Shown piece after piece: positions 38,138 through 50,599 of a DNA stretch of 64,000 nucleotides (its first letter is position 1; the number at the start of each line of letters is the position of its first letter). Source of the DNA: Antitrichia curtipendula (lineage: Eukaryota > Streptophyta > Bryopsida > Hypnales > Leucodontaceae); the NCBI GenBank assembly GCA_951230915.1, contig OX579639.1:15686001-15750000 (forward strand). Direction: 5' to 3'. Below the pieces are notes generated by a model, which was not told the DNA's origin, did not search any database, and worked only from the letters and a program-made list of their open reading frames with translations. The translations under genes were made by a program, and so were the position numbers.

Positions 38138-38922
38138 GTGTTGGCGTAATCTGAAGAAACAGGACTGATGAACTTCACTGTTCGTTCCGCATGGAACTGA
38201 ATGAATGGAAAGGACGGAGAAAACAGAATTGAACCGCAACTCAAGAACCGTTTTAAGTTCACTTACAATATAGAAATAAGAAATGTAAGTTAAAGAGCGG
38301 TTGATCTCCGAAACAGACGAAGCATCCAAGGGTGTTGGCGTAATCTGAAGAAACAGGACCGATGAACTTCACTGTTCTTTTCCGCCTGGAACTGAATGAA
38401 TTGGAAAGGACGGAGAAGACAGAATTGAACCGCAACTTAAGAACCGTTTTAAGTTCACTTACAATATAGAAATAAGAAATGTAAGTTAAAGAGTGGTTGA
38501 TCTCCGAAACAAACGAAGCATCCAATGGTGTTGGCGTAATCTGAAGAAACAGGACTGATGAACTTCACTGTTCTTTTCGCCTGGATCTGAATAGAAAGGA
38601 CGGAGAAGACTGATTTGAACCGGAACTCAAGAACCGTTTTAAGTTAACTTACAATATAGAAATAAGAAAAAGTAGCGAGTGGTTGATCTCCGAAACAGAC
38701 GAAGCAGCATCCAGTGGTGTTGGCGGAAACTGAAGAAACAGGCCGGAACTTGACTGACATTCTTTTCGCCTGGAACTGATGAATGAAAAAGGAGAAGAAA
38801 GATTTGAACCGCAACTCCGTTAAGAACTTATATTTTACAATTAAGTTATATGGAAATGTAACTGGAAACTGAAACGAGTACTGTAGTTGATCTCGAGAAA
38901 CAGACAAAGCAGCATCCAATGG
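38138..38922 (-). repeat. Four-unit tandem array (about 190-200 bp units) with exon-like blocks
   Basis: Units begin GTGTTGGCG at 38138, 38332, 38528 and 38717. On the minus strand three units each contain a TTCTTCAG acceptor-like end, a 77-78 nt open block and a GTAAGT donor (38344-38267, 38540-38463, 38729-38653). Blocks of 78 nt keep frame; the block in unit 4 is 77 nt. Flanking minus-strand sequence to about 37750 is open but unrecognised, and another donor-like CAG/GTAAGATC lies near 39140. It may be a satellite-like repeat or a duplicated exon. Confidence 0.75.
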
Positions 38923-39378
38923 ACTCAGTCGTAGCCAGAAAAGACCCAAATCTCGGATCATTCTTGGACAGTTGTACGTTACTGCCTGAGTGGCTACTGA
39001 TCGATCAAGCATGTTGCCGTGATACCTTTGTACAAAATAAACAATTTAAGAAAAATCAGAAGCATTATCAGTATCGGATTTTATCTAGACGGAATGGCTG
39101 ACGGTCCGTCTGGGTGGAGAAAAGCGGAAAGGTGTGATCTTACCTGTCTCGAAGTTACGGCTGCAGGTGGCCAGCATTCAGCTTGGGAAGCAGGCTCCCC
39201 TTTCTGTTTGTGGTTAGATAACTTACTTAACTGCAAACCTAGTGTAGCCCTGTGCCGTTGGCCCAGTTTTCAAAAAATAAAAATAACAAAGAGGATTGAC
39301 GATCCAAAAAAAAATCTAAAAAAATTCATCACTTTCACATCGTGTGTCCAAACGCCTCGAAACAAAGTGTAGAACAAT

Positions 39379-39514
39379 AAGGTGAAGACACCCAATCTCG
39401 TCCCTATATCCAATCATGATGTACCAAAGGTGCACATTTTTGTAGTAAGAATGTACTCTGTTGGTACATCGTGATGGAATTGGATACAGGGATGGGAATG
39501 GGTGCTTTCACCTT
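39379..39514. mobile_element. 136-bp MITE with AAGGTG ends
   Basis: The ends are AAGGTGAAGACACCC and GGGTGCTTTCACCTT, and the inverted similarity continues through blocks around ATCCAAT and TTGGTACATC, making most of the element a hairpin. It sits inside a dispersed repeat related to 44430-44835. No clear target duplication. Confidence 0.7.
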
Positions 39515-39595
39515 ACTACAATATGAACTTGATTGAGAAATGCACAGTTTCGGAGATCTTATTGTTGGTATCAAAACAAAACGAACAACTTCATT

Positions 39596-39855
39596 TAATG
39601 TATAAATGTATAGACTAGTGTAGCTTTGTGTCGTTGTCATAGTCAAAATAAAAGTAAGAGTGATTTAAGAAAAAATATACTCATTAAAAGTTCAAAATTC
39701 AAAATTTTTTTTTTTTGTAGATCCAACTCCACAAGAGAAAGCTCATGCACCTCTCCTTGCAAAAAGCTTTTTGATGGTACGAAGAACGTGTTCAGAGGAT
39801 GCACGATTCTAGACATCTCATAGTAGCAAACAAAACAAACAACCTAACTGAAGGT
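39596..39855. repeat. Dispersed repeat shared with 44430-44835
   Basis: Shared ordered blocks include GACTAGTGTAGC/GACTAGCGTAGC, CTCCTTGCAAA, GGTACGAAGAACGTG and a CAAACAAAACAAAC run. Two further partial units occur at 39240-39370 and within 44430-44835 (two tandem units there). The class is unknown. Confidence 0.6.
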
Positions 39856-40349
39856 ATGAACCCGGGGGTGCATTTCCATTTAGGAGGGGATTTACGTGCG
39901 ATCAAATGAAGGGTTATTATAATTACTTTGATCCTAAAATTTATAAAAGGTTTTGAAGTAAAAATAGCATCTCTAGAATGGTAAAACTTAACTTAGAGAG
40001 AATGAAGGGTAGTAGAAAATACTGAAATTTGGGTTTATTTTCTTTCTACAATAACATTGCCAAAAAGGAATCTACATATTAGTAAATGTATCATAGGTGT
40101 CTCAGAAGGATCCCAAGTGCAATTTATGACCAAAGTTTATGAATAGGCAGTTTAGGGTGCAGTAGGGATTTTTGACCACACGGTTTTAGAATCAGTATGT
40201 ACTTAGAGAATTTCTAACTGAGTAGTTTAGGGTGAAGACTTTTCCATCCACTCTTTCTGAAATAAATCCGGAGTTCTGTATTTTCCTTTTGATTGTTGCG
40301 GTTGAAGGTTTTCTTCGAAGGTCCTTGAAAGCATTGCAAGGTTCACTTG

Positions 40350-42245
40350 AATTGGTTTAGGTCACCAAAAATGCTCAAAAACTGCCATTTCTAATATAAG
40401 TACCAAATTTATAAAAAAAATAAAAATAAAATTGGGACAAATGTAACCATATGATCTTGTAGTACACTCTCTTCAAAAGATGTGGAAAAAAATTTAGAAA
40501 ATTCCACCATGTAGATTGCAAGATATTAGCATTTGAAGTGACAAAAAATCTTTTTTTGCCCTTGCAAAAAAACGGGCAGCTGCACTTCACATGGTCAGAT
40601 CTTTATGAAAAAAAATTCAAAATGGTTGTAACCCTTTGGATTAATTCTTCAAGGCAAGTTGGCTACGTGCTTGAAAAGTTTAGATCAATTGGAGTTGTTC
40701 AACTGATATAGGAAAAAAAAATAGTAAGTAGAAAGAAGTAGAGAATGATTCAAAATACTAAATTGTTAACCATTTCTTTATGGAATTGAAAAATGTCAAT
40801 CCCAATGGTTGTAATGGTTGTAATGAACAATGAACAATCTAAACCAGTAATTTTTTTATTTATTTTTTCAAAAATATTAAAAATTGAGTAAAATAAAGTA
40901 CTTCAAAGTTTATTTTAAAATAGAGATTTCATAACTACTTGTTAACTACCCTCAACTAAAACTCCTTATAACTTTCATCTCATTAACCCCTAAAGGACCA
41001 AACACTGTTTTTTGACAACATAGCGTTTTTGGGCAGCTCACCACGAATGGAAATTTTATTTTTTTTCTTTGAAATTTTCACACAAGATGTGCCCGAGGAG
41101 TAGCTTTAGGGCCCAATAATTTTCATAACTTTTGACCACATGGTTAAAAAGTTATGGTATGATATGTAGTTTTCATTGTTCGGCGGGCAGCCCGGGCAGC
41201 AAAAAAAACTTCTTTAAAAATAATTTTCTAGAGAAATAAAAATTTGAAATTGGTTCTCTAGATTTATGTGCACAAGGAAAGCTTTGAATCATTCCACTTT
41301 GATTTATGAGATGAAAGTTATGAGGAATTTTAGTTGTAGGTAGTTTGCGGGTAGTTATAGAATCTCTACTCTAAAATAAACTTTGAAGTCCTTTATTTAA
41401 CTCAATTTTCAATATTTTTGGAAAAAAATATAAACACAAGGTGTAGATTGTTTATTACAACATTACAATCGTTTGGATTGGCATTTTTCAATTCCATAAT
41501 TAAATCCTTAACAATTTAGTGTTTTGAATCATTTTCTACTTCTTTCTACTTACTATTTTTTTCCTATATGTTGTACAATTCCAAATGATCTGAAATTTTT
41601 CAAGCATATAGCTAACTTGCTTTGAAGAATGAATCCAAAGAGTTACCACCATTTTGGACATTTTTTCATACAAATGTGACCATGTGAAGTGCAGCTGCCC
41701 GTTTTTTCGCAGGGACAAAAAAGGTTTTTTGTCACTTCAAATGCTAATATCTTGCAATCTACACGGTGGAAATTTCTGAAATTTTTTCCACATCTTCTCA
41801 AACTAGTTTACTACAAGATCCTACGGTTACATGTGTCCAAAAATGTTTTTTTTCCAAAATTTCGTACTTGTACTAGAAATGGCAGTTTGGGAGCGTTTTT
41901 TGTGAAAACATAGTCAAAAACCTTTAGGGGTTAACCAAAATGGAATGATTCAAAGTTTTCCATGTATATAGAAATCTAGAGAAACATCTTCAAATTTTTA
42001 TTTTACAAAAAAATGATTTTTAAAGAAGTTTTTTTGCCTGCCCGGGTTGCCCACCAAGCAATGAAAACTACATATCATTCAATAACTTTTTGACAATGTA
42101 GTCAAAAGTTATGAAAATTGTTGGGCCTTAAAGCTACTCCTTGGGAAAATGTTATATTTAAATTTCAAAGAAAAATTAATTAAAAATTCCATTCACAGTG
42201 AACTGCCCAAAATCACTATGATGCCAAAAAAAACACCTAAACTTG
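40350..42245. mobile_element. Older TTAA family 1 element, split by a nested copy
   Basis: The left half (about 40350-40982) and right half (41935-42245) together match the order of the copy at 1-773. They are separated exactly at a TTAA by the inner element. Outer termini are decayed, so the ends are approximate. Confidence 0.7.
40987..41930. mobile_element. TTAA-flanked element, family 1 (944 bp), nested in its relative
   Basis: The ends are CCCCTAAAGG and CCTTTAGGGG, with TTAA at 40983-40986 and 41931-41934. The interior is the reverse complement of the surrounding outer copy, so the locus reads A, B', A', B. This is the best preserved copy seen. No ORF that could encode a transposase. 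Confidence 0.9.
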
Positions 42246-43200
42246 TGGGCCAAGGCACTTGACAACTTATGGTAGAACCACCCATTAGGCCATTACCAAC
42301 CAGCCATCAATAACCAACTTGTAGGGTGCAGGTATTTCCAACCAAGGCTGGTACAAATTCCAACCATAGTTTGGAATGTGATTTTTTCTCTTTCGCAAGG
42401 TTGGCATTATAAAGTCATGACACATGTCTTGATTTAGTGAGCAAGAAAGTAGGAAGCAGTGAATGGGAAAGTAGTTATAGAATGGTTGAAATTAGAAGAC
42501 TCTATATCTTGGGTATAGGTTGAGGCTAATTTTTGGCTTCCAAAATTCATAGTAAATTCAGTTTAAGGAAAAAAATCATGAAAACTTGGCAATGCCCATC
42601 ATTTCTATCTTCCTACAGGGTTGTAAATTCACATTTCGGTGAGCCCAACATTGCAGTGAGGTAACCTAAACACACTCACCTAAACATAAACCACAAACTA
42701 CACAATTACGGTAGTTTTCAAATTCCATTTTTTTTGGTTTGGTCCCACTAATTTGCATTGCTCTTAATTTGGACTATGCAATTTTCGAATTCCATTTTTT
42801 GGAGGTTGATTCCATTGATTTGGGGTTGCTCTATGGACTGTGTAGTTATCGAATTCCGGGTTTTTTTGGTTGATTCCATTCAATTAATTTGCTCTTTGGA
42901 CTGTGTAGGTGCCATGCATTGGACTAAAATCAAAACCGCAGCCTTCATGAAGCTCAGGTAACATCCTAAACTTGAACCTTCAAGCGCTTAGTGATTACTT
43001 TTGAGTTTCCAATTTTTTTTTTGGCTTGATTTGATTAATTTCGGTTTCTCATTCGGGAATGTGCAGGTGCATGACATTGGCATTCTCTTTGTGGTATTTG
43101 TACTTGAAGAAGTCAAGTTTTTGGTTGTTTTATCTCCTACATTTTGGACCTCTGAATCCAGATCCTAGGACTAAAACTGCTTCAATTTTGTAAATGCTAT

Positions 43201-43528
43201 AAGGTAACAGGTCCAGAAATCACCCACCTAAGAGCTGAAACTGAATTTTGGGAAGGCAAAACATCTTGAAATATTTTTCAGTAAATTTTCCTTGAAAGAG
43301 AAGTGGATTTGGCATCTAACCTGAGCCGTTTCATATTTTTTGGAGCTTTTTGAAATTAGTTATGGAATTTTGAAGTTGAACTGGCATAAGGCTCCAAAAT
43401 CGTTCACCCCTGAAATGTACACTATTTGTACATCAGTGAAGGCTATGAAAAAACAGCATGTACAAATTGTGTACATTTTATAGGTGGGCGATTCTTAATG
43501 CCCAAACTATTCTCGAGCCGTCTACCTT
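43201..43528. mobile_element. AAGGTA-ended TIR element (328 bp)
   Basis: It begins AAGGTAACAGG and ends TCTACCTT, with TTTCATATTTTTTGGA, a GTGAAGGC block and paired TGTACA motifs inside, as in 24974-25267. No target duplication is obvious. Confidence 0.65.
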
Positions 43529-43674
43529 AAATGCTTTGTGCTGCATTTGGTAACACATGCATTGGTTTTTGCACAACGCATTTTGCTAATGGTGAATTTA
43601 GGTAGAACATTTTAGATTTTTTGTTCACATATTTCATCACTTTCTGTATGGTTCTCAAGTTTTGTACATGTCTT

Positions 43675-43948
43675 AAGGTAGTTACACCCAAATGTGCCAC
43701 TGACCTTAAACCGCCATCTTTACCTTGTGTACATCTCCGAAATCAATTTTGTACCTATATGGAAGAAACCATTTTAGAACCAAACTTTGTTCCTTAATAA
43801 CTTTTGCATACGATATCCAAATGTCATGTTCTCTAGTGCATTGGAATCTCTTTTCACTTGCCAACAAGAACATATGAAAGTTTGTCCAGTCTAATAATAG
43901 TAACTAGGCTCAGTGGCAAAAAGTGTCGGTTTGGGGTGTACCCACCTT
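43675..43948. mobile_element. TIR element with AAGGTAGTTACACCC ends (274 bp)
   Basis: The left end AAGGTAGTTACACCCAAA is inverted at the right end as TTTGGGGTGTACCCACCTT. It differs internally from the 43201 family but shares the AAGGT terminus and resembles the 39379-39514 MITE ends. No ORF, no clear target duplication. Confidence 0.65.
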
Positions 43949-44429
43949 AGTTGCTTCTTGTTGGTTTGTGTTTTAGCCTACTTTGTGTTGGAAAGTAATT
44001 TGGCTTTAGATTGGTTTAAAGGTACTTTGCCTTTGAAAGTGGTTTCTAACTAGTTTGTACTTGAAAGTACTTTTCACTTTGGAAGTATTTTGTCATTAAA
44101 TTTGCTTTTGGTTTCTAAATATTGTGTGTTAGCAAGCTCCCTCTTATTTTTGTATGACATTTTTGGTATGTGCAGTTTTCAATCATGAATTTCAGTATGA
44201 TCCTATGTTTGAAAAAAAATTGTCAATGCTTTGTACTTATAATGAACATAGGTTATACAAAAATAGCACAAGAAATAATTTCAAATGAAATATAGGATAC
44301 ATGAAATTAGGTGATTTTAGAAAATTAGGTACATATAATCCTAAAGAAATTCAAAGAATTTACCTACATAGCCCCCATGTAATAGGAGCTTGAACGCACA
44401 TGATATCTAAACATACTATGTAGTGCACC

Positions 44430-44835
44430 CCCAAAAGGTATGGATGTAAAGACTAGCGTAGCCCTATATTATTGACCCATAACCAAAATACATAACTTCA
44501 CACTATTTGTCTAAACACCATAAAACAAAGTTTGTGCACCCTTCTTTGCAAAGAGCTTTCTAATGGTATGAAGAACGTGACCAAGTGACACACAGTCCAA
44601 AAGATCCATAATTTAATTAGGATAATTTAAGATCCAAAAATAATTTTAAATTTATAACTTTCACACTAAATGTCCAAATGCCATGAGACAAAGCCTGTGT
44701 ACCCCTCCTTGTTGAGAGCTTTCTACTGGTACAAAGAACGCCACTAAAAAACACGTGGTTCCAAAGATCTCACTGTAAGAAACAAAACAAAACAAACTAA
44801 CTAACTAACTAATTTAATATATGGACGTATGGATA
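44430..44835. repeat. Two units of a dispersed repeat
   Basis: Units at about 44450-44600 and 44610-44800 both carry AACTTTCACACTA/TAACTTCACACTA, CTGTGTACCCCTCCTT/TTTGTGCACCCTTCTTT and a TCTAMTGGTAYRAAGAACG block, and are related to 39596-39855. The array ends with AACTAACTAACTAACT. Confidence 0.55.
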
Positions 44836-47432
44836 TATAAGGTGGGAGATCCTATTTGCATCACTTCATGGTCATTAAGTTTCAATAAAATACATTTGAA
44901 ATTTTCAGTTAAGGTAAAAACAACCAAAACCATCCTTGTATTTATTCTTGAGAAGTAGACTTTTATTAAAAGTATCCTCCAAAGTGCCTCCAATGCATTT
45001 CCATATGTAACTATGATTGGTTGATTATTGATTCTCTAAATTTTCGTTATAGGATCAAGCTATATGATGATTTCAATAGCCTAAGGAGTTTGACTTTCAA
45101 AATTAATAGTAATTACATGTCTTATTTGAGTATTATAATTTATTTTTAATTAATTATTTCAATTGCTAATACTACAAAAAAAATGTTTTCTATTAAAAAA
45201 AGGTGCATGAATTGCTTATTTTAATGGGTTTGAATATTTTCACTTCAGAGTATGTGAAAGTATTCCTTTTTGAGGGGATAGTTCATTCACCCCCTCACTT
45301 AATAAGTGAATGAGTTACAATATTTTTCACTACCTCTGCATATGTATATATTTTGTGAACATGCTAGATTACAATCAATATGGAATTAACAATATATAGA
45401 TTACCATGTATCCTACACTTGTACCCGTAAGTGTATCATATCAATATTATATATAACACATTAGTATACCATATGCTATACCCCATGTATATTCTGTATG
45501 TATTCTATACATTGTACTCATATCAAAGTTTATATGTTTATGGGGGAAGGGTGGCAAATCAGATTTTTTTATTTTTTTATTTTAAATTTGTGGGCACATA
45601 GTTAATTAATTGATAAGATTTGTATATGACCCTTTTTACATGATAATGACTGCCTCTTTTGGGTGCATTGTGGGTGCATTGTGACAAAAATGTCACAATG
45701 CATCCAAAATCCAATTTTTATATTAATACTCCGGTAACCCCCCAGATTAAATTTTTAAATTTTTATACCCTCCCCCTTCTCCCTGCTTTCTTGTAATTTT
45801 CAGAAAGGAATGCAATTGACAAACAATATGGGATAAACAACATCCCGTATCTTATATCCTTATCTATATTTGTATTCGTATCCAATATTGTACCATATCT
45901 GTATCCATATTCACATTCCATATAATATATATTTGTATACAATACTGTATCTATATCCAATATTCATTTTGGTATCCATATCCGTATTGATATTTGGACA
46001 ACTCATGTTAAATCTTACCAAATCAACGGCTTGTGGTTTTATGATAAATCAACTGCGATTTCAAAGGTAAACATTTTCAGAAAACAAACAATCAACGGCC
46101 TTTAAATTTTTTGAGAAAAGGGGGGTCCAACTAATACAAACCAAGGGTGACAGCCTTTTTTCATTGGATTGTTGGATTGTGACTAAAATAGTGGGGTTCT
46201 AAATTGTAGTGTAAGTTATAGTGTCTCCTACCTTAGATAAACTAGTAGGTTGTTCACATTGAGTGGTAATTTATTGTTGGAATTCCCTATGTTTGACTAA
46301 GTTTCATAAATAATTAAGCAAAATTTGAAACATGTTAAATTTTTTATAAATTTGTACACCGATATCTAAAAATCAAAGACTTTTTTTTTAAGGTCTTTAA
46401 GTAATTTTTGAAATCTAATACACTACTATTAACTTTTTTTGAGTAAATAAAATTTTTTAATGTAACATTTTGTAGAGTCAAAATTCCTAAAGATTGATAT
46501 CTATCTTTTGTTTCAAATTGTAAGGTATGTTCATCTATTATCGTACACAAATAATTTCAATTGCATATAGTTATTATCATTAAATATAAATTATGTTTAT
46601 TATATCTTAGTGGCAATTGAAAGAGGATTCTTGTGCACTTTAACATGCATTATTTAGACACTATATAAATAAATTATGAATTTTCAGAGTTCTGTTTCTA
46701 GTTGTACTACTCCCTTGAATGATGGACTTTGTAGACTTTCATATTTTAATTGTTTACATCTTGTGCAATCAATATCTACTAAAAAAATTACATTTTTTGG
46801 TACAAATGTAGGTGTTGCATTTTAGAGAGTGTGATAATGGAGGTGTATACCTTCACTTAATAATTTATGCAAAAATATATTATCATGTATTATCATGTAT
46901 TCTACACGTGTATCCATATGCACACCATATCAATATTATATATAACACATTTGTATATCATATGTCATGTCCATGTCATACATCGTATGTCTTATTATGT
47001 ATTCCATATGCGTAAATCCCTAGTGGGAAATTTCTTGTACATTTTACGGGTGGATTCTATGTCAAAATTAGTTTTTTTTTGCCCAATTACTCAATTTTGC
47101 CCACATAATTGGGCATTACACATTTTTCATCTAATTTTTTTGTTCATCTACATTGTTCAATTCTGTTAGTTTGCGTCTTTATCATTTCTTTAAAGAATCT
47201 TCATGGGAAGAATTTCCCGCCCGCAATTTACACTAGGCAATGCCTCTCGTTGTTGGGCATTTTGGGGAAAAAAGGGCCACCTCCTTGGACTCCACCCTCC
47301 TCATCTGCCCATTTTTTCCCAAAATGCCCTCCTCCTCAAGCATTGCCCTATACTTTCCACACATTGAACTTGTATTATATTCCACCCAAATCACTTTCTT
47401 TGCTTCAATTTGTAAGGTACATCTATTATCTA
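44836..47432. other. AT-rich repeat sea, low-complexity TAT/ATCC tracts
   Basis: A pyrimidine-biased TATCC/TATTC-like tract lies at about 45845-45995, and the block around ATATCAATATTATATATAACACAT is present at about 45440 and 46930, marking a dispersed duplication. A 15-bp hairpin with an AAAA loop (45672-45686 and 45691-45705, one mismatch) carries TGCATTGTGACA. No gene is supported. Confidence 0.5.
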
Positions 47433-47436
47433 TTAA

Positions 47437-48340
47437 TCTTGAAAGGCCTAGGACCATTTTGGGGGGTCAAAAACCACTCAAAACTGCCATTTCTGTTGCA
47501 TTCATCCAAGAAAACAATTTTTAAAATTTTTAAGAATCTAACCATAGGATCTTGTACTTTACTTGTCCAAGATTGTGTAGTAAAAATTTATGAAGTTTGA
47601 CCACATAGATTGGAAAATATTAGCATTCAAATTTGAAAAAAAATAAATTTGAATACCAGTTTGCAATTTCAAATGACTTTGACTACCATTTGTGGAATTT
47701 TTTTGCATTATGAAGTTTGAATTTAAAGTATTTTGTGCTGAAGAATTGAGTTGAAAACTTTTTTTTTGAAAAAAAACACTTGATTTTCATTCTTAAAAAA
47801 ATTGTTATGTAGAAGTAGGTCTAAAATTGAAAAAAAACACTAAATCGTTAATAGCTCCAAGATGGGATTGAAACACAATTATCTTAACAACGAGATTGTC
47901 TTAGCAAGCAACCTAACCTTGTTAAGCAATTTTTTTGAAAAATTATAAAAATTGCATTCAAAAATGAATTTTATAGTTAGTTTTTTTTAAGATGCTTAGA
48001 TTCTCTAAAAATTAGATTGTTCATAACTTTTACATCTTTAATCCAAATGGAATAAATCAAAGTTTCACATGTAGACAAAAATATGATCTAGAAGGAAAAA
48101 AAAATTCAATTAATTTCAATCGTAAGTGGTTTTATTTTTCTAATTGGCAACGTGAAAATTATAATTAGGATGGCATAACTTTTGCCCTTGGACACCGATT
48201 GAAATAAAAATTATATTCCCACAAAGCTAAGAATTTTTCCTATACTATAATAAAACTTCAAAAAATTCACTAAAATTGAGGTCACATGAACCTGTCCAAA
48301 ATCCATTTTGTCCCCCAAGGAAACAATGGTCCTTTAGGGA
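47437..48340. mobile_element. TTAA-bordered element, family 1 (904 bp)
   Basis: The right end is CCTTTAGGGA before TTAA (48341-48344); the left end TCTTGAAAGGCC follows TTAA (47433-47436). Interior order matches family 1 (AACTGCCATTTC near the left, ATGGAATAAATCAAAG in the middle). Unusually, an 18-bp direct repeat also borders it (47417-47434 and 48346-48363). Confidence 0.75.
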
Positions 48341-48612
48341 TTAAAGTACATCTATTATCTATTGTTGTATGTAAATAATTACAATTGAGTATAGTTACTA
48401 TTGCTAAATATAAAATATGTTTAGTACATCTTAGTGTCAATTGAAAGGAGATTCTTGTGTTCTTTAGCATGCATTATTTAAACACAATATAAATAAGTTA
48501 TAAATTTTAAAAATACTATCTTTATTTGCACTAAACCTATGAATAGTAGGCTTCATGTTTTGATTGTTTACGTCTTGAGCAATAAACATCTTTAAAAAGC
48601 GACATTTTTGAG

Positions 48613-48668
48613 GAGACAATAGTCCTTTGAAGAGACAATAGTCCTTTGAGGAGACAATAGTCCTCTAG
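48613..48668. repeat. Three-copy tandem repeat, about 19-20 bp
   Basis: GAGACAATAGTCCTTTGA-type units occur three times in a row with one or two changes. No function visible. Confidence 0.8.
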
Positions 48669-49119
48669 AGATTGACTCGTAAATGACTATTACATTAAAA
48701 ACAAAACAATTTCTTATGCAATTAGTAGTTTTTTTAGTTTTTTGGAGGTTAATAGTTGACATCTATTAATTGAAATTGAATCCTGTCATAGTGAGTAATA
48801 TATTGCCCTTCCAAACTATGCTTATCAGTAGTTAATAAGTATGAAGTTTGTAGGACAAAGGGACCCAAAATAAACATGTTCTTAATTTGTGCCAAGTGAA
48901 CCCTAACAAAAGCTTTAGATTTATTGATATATTTGTGAAATATATAAGGTAAAAACATCCATCATTGTTCAAATAAGTGGACTTCCATTGAAAATGTCTC
49001 CAAAAGTGTTGTTAAACCATTTTCTTACTTAATTGTGATTAGTTGACTATTGATTATCTAGATTTTGATTTCAATACCAATGGTTGCTAAGATCTTGGGA
49101 GCTTCCACTTTGAAAACTC

Positions 49120-50438
49120 TTGGTAGTTAAGTACAAAGTTGAAACATTTTCATACAAACAACCATACAATAAACATCAATGGACAAAGTCCAAAAGTAGA
49201 TATACAAAAGTCCTGAACACTTTATAATGGAAGTTTGAAGAAAGAATTAGTTTTGATTTGAAAGAAAATCAATTTCAAAGTTAGCCATGTCTAAAACTTT
49301 TAGTTTTGTTCAAGATGATTTGGAATAGTTTTATCTTTTACCAATTTTTTCTTAAAACAAAATCATTCTTTTTATGCCTGGCATGTTGGTATACACCATT
49401 TTAGATTGTTGTATACAAAAATTGAAGAAAATTAACATTTGTAGGAAAAAATTATCAACAATTTGACAACACTATAAGAACCCCGTGGTTTTTTTGACGT
49501 CCACTTTTTTTGACATCAAAACTAGCATCCTAATGTTATGTTTGATGTCCAAAAAAGTAGATGTCCAAATTTTGGACGTAAAAAAAAAACACGGGGTTCT
49601 TATAGTGCAAGCATGCAAATGGTGTTGGTTCTTACAATATTTGAATTTTTTTTGAAATTAAGAGCACGGGATAGCATTAGCCATTATAGAGAGAGTACAT
49701 ATTGCAATATGGACCATTGTTACATCTTCATGCCCTTGGATTTGAAATATTTGTTGAATTGAGCAATGCATCCAATCAATATTTCACAGATGTATAATGT
49801 GTTTTTAGGTTCAATTTTTAAATCCAAAGACTTTAGTTTACGATGCATGTAATTTATCCAAAAAAGAAGAAGTAAATTATCATTGTCAATGTGAAACATA
49901 AATTGAATGCATTGCAATTCAACAAATATTTTAAATGCAAGGGCATTAAGATGTAACAATGGTTCATATTGCAACTTGTACTCTTTCTACAATGGCTAAA
50001 GTTATCCTATGCTTTCAATTAAAAAGAAAAATTCAAGTATTGTGAAAACTAACATCTTTTGCATGTTTTTTAAATTGTTGATATTTTAAATTCTATAAAT
50101 ATTAATTTCCTTCAATTTTGTGTATAACAATCTAAAATGGTGTATACCAACATGCCGAGGTACAAAAAGTTTTTTCTTGAGTTTTAAAAAAATTGGGCAA
50201 AAGATAAAATAATTCCTAATTAGGTTGACCAAACCTGAATTTTAGACATGTCTAACTTTGTAACTGATTTTCATTCAAATCGCAACTAATTTTTCCTTCA
50301 AACTTCCATGGTAACGTGTAGTTTGTCACACACTACAACTTTCGTATATCTACTTTTTGATTGTGTCCATTGATGCTTATGGTATGATTGTTTAAATGAA
50401 AATGTTTCAACTTTGTACTCAGTTTTGTATCTTACCTT
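49120..50438. mobile_element. 1.3-kb foldback transposon
   Basis: Left arm about 49120-49790 and right arm about 49875-50438 are inverted copies over most of their length (for example GCATGTTGGTATACACCATT near 49383 and inverted near 50135; TGTTACATCTT-type near 49718 and inverted near 49948). Termini read TTGGTA and TACCTT. Divergence between arms is moderate. A CACTA MITE sits in the left arm only. No transposase. Confidence 0.85.
49470..49607. mobile_element. CACTA-type MITE (138 bp) inside the foldback arm
   Basis: The ends CACTATAAGAACCCCGTG and CACGGGGTTCTTATAGTG are perfect 18-bp inverted repeats. CAA flanks both sides (49467-49469 and 49608-49610), a 3-bp target duplication. The opposite foldback arm lacks the element and shows the uninterrupted site near 50055. 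Confidence 0.94.
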
Positions 50439-50599
50439 ATCCAAAAATTATATATATGTATGTTTTTTCTAAAAATTAATGATTTTCAATTGCTAGTGAC
50501 ACAAAATGTTTTATTTCCTTGAAAAAATGACTCCAACCAAGTTAAATTGTTTATTTCAATGTTTTTCTTTTTCTTTTTTTAAAAACCTTAGGACAATCT

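Noticed and set aside
37753..38262. 169-aa minus-strand ORF overlapping the tandem array
   Set aside because: No recognisable domain, and part of its length is repeat unit. Kept only as context for the exon-like array.
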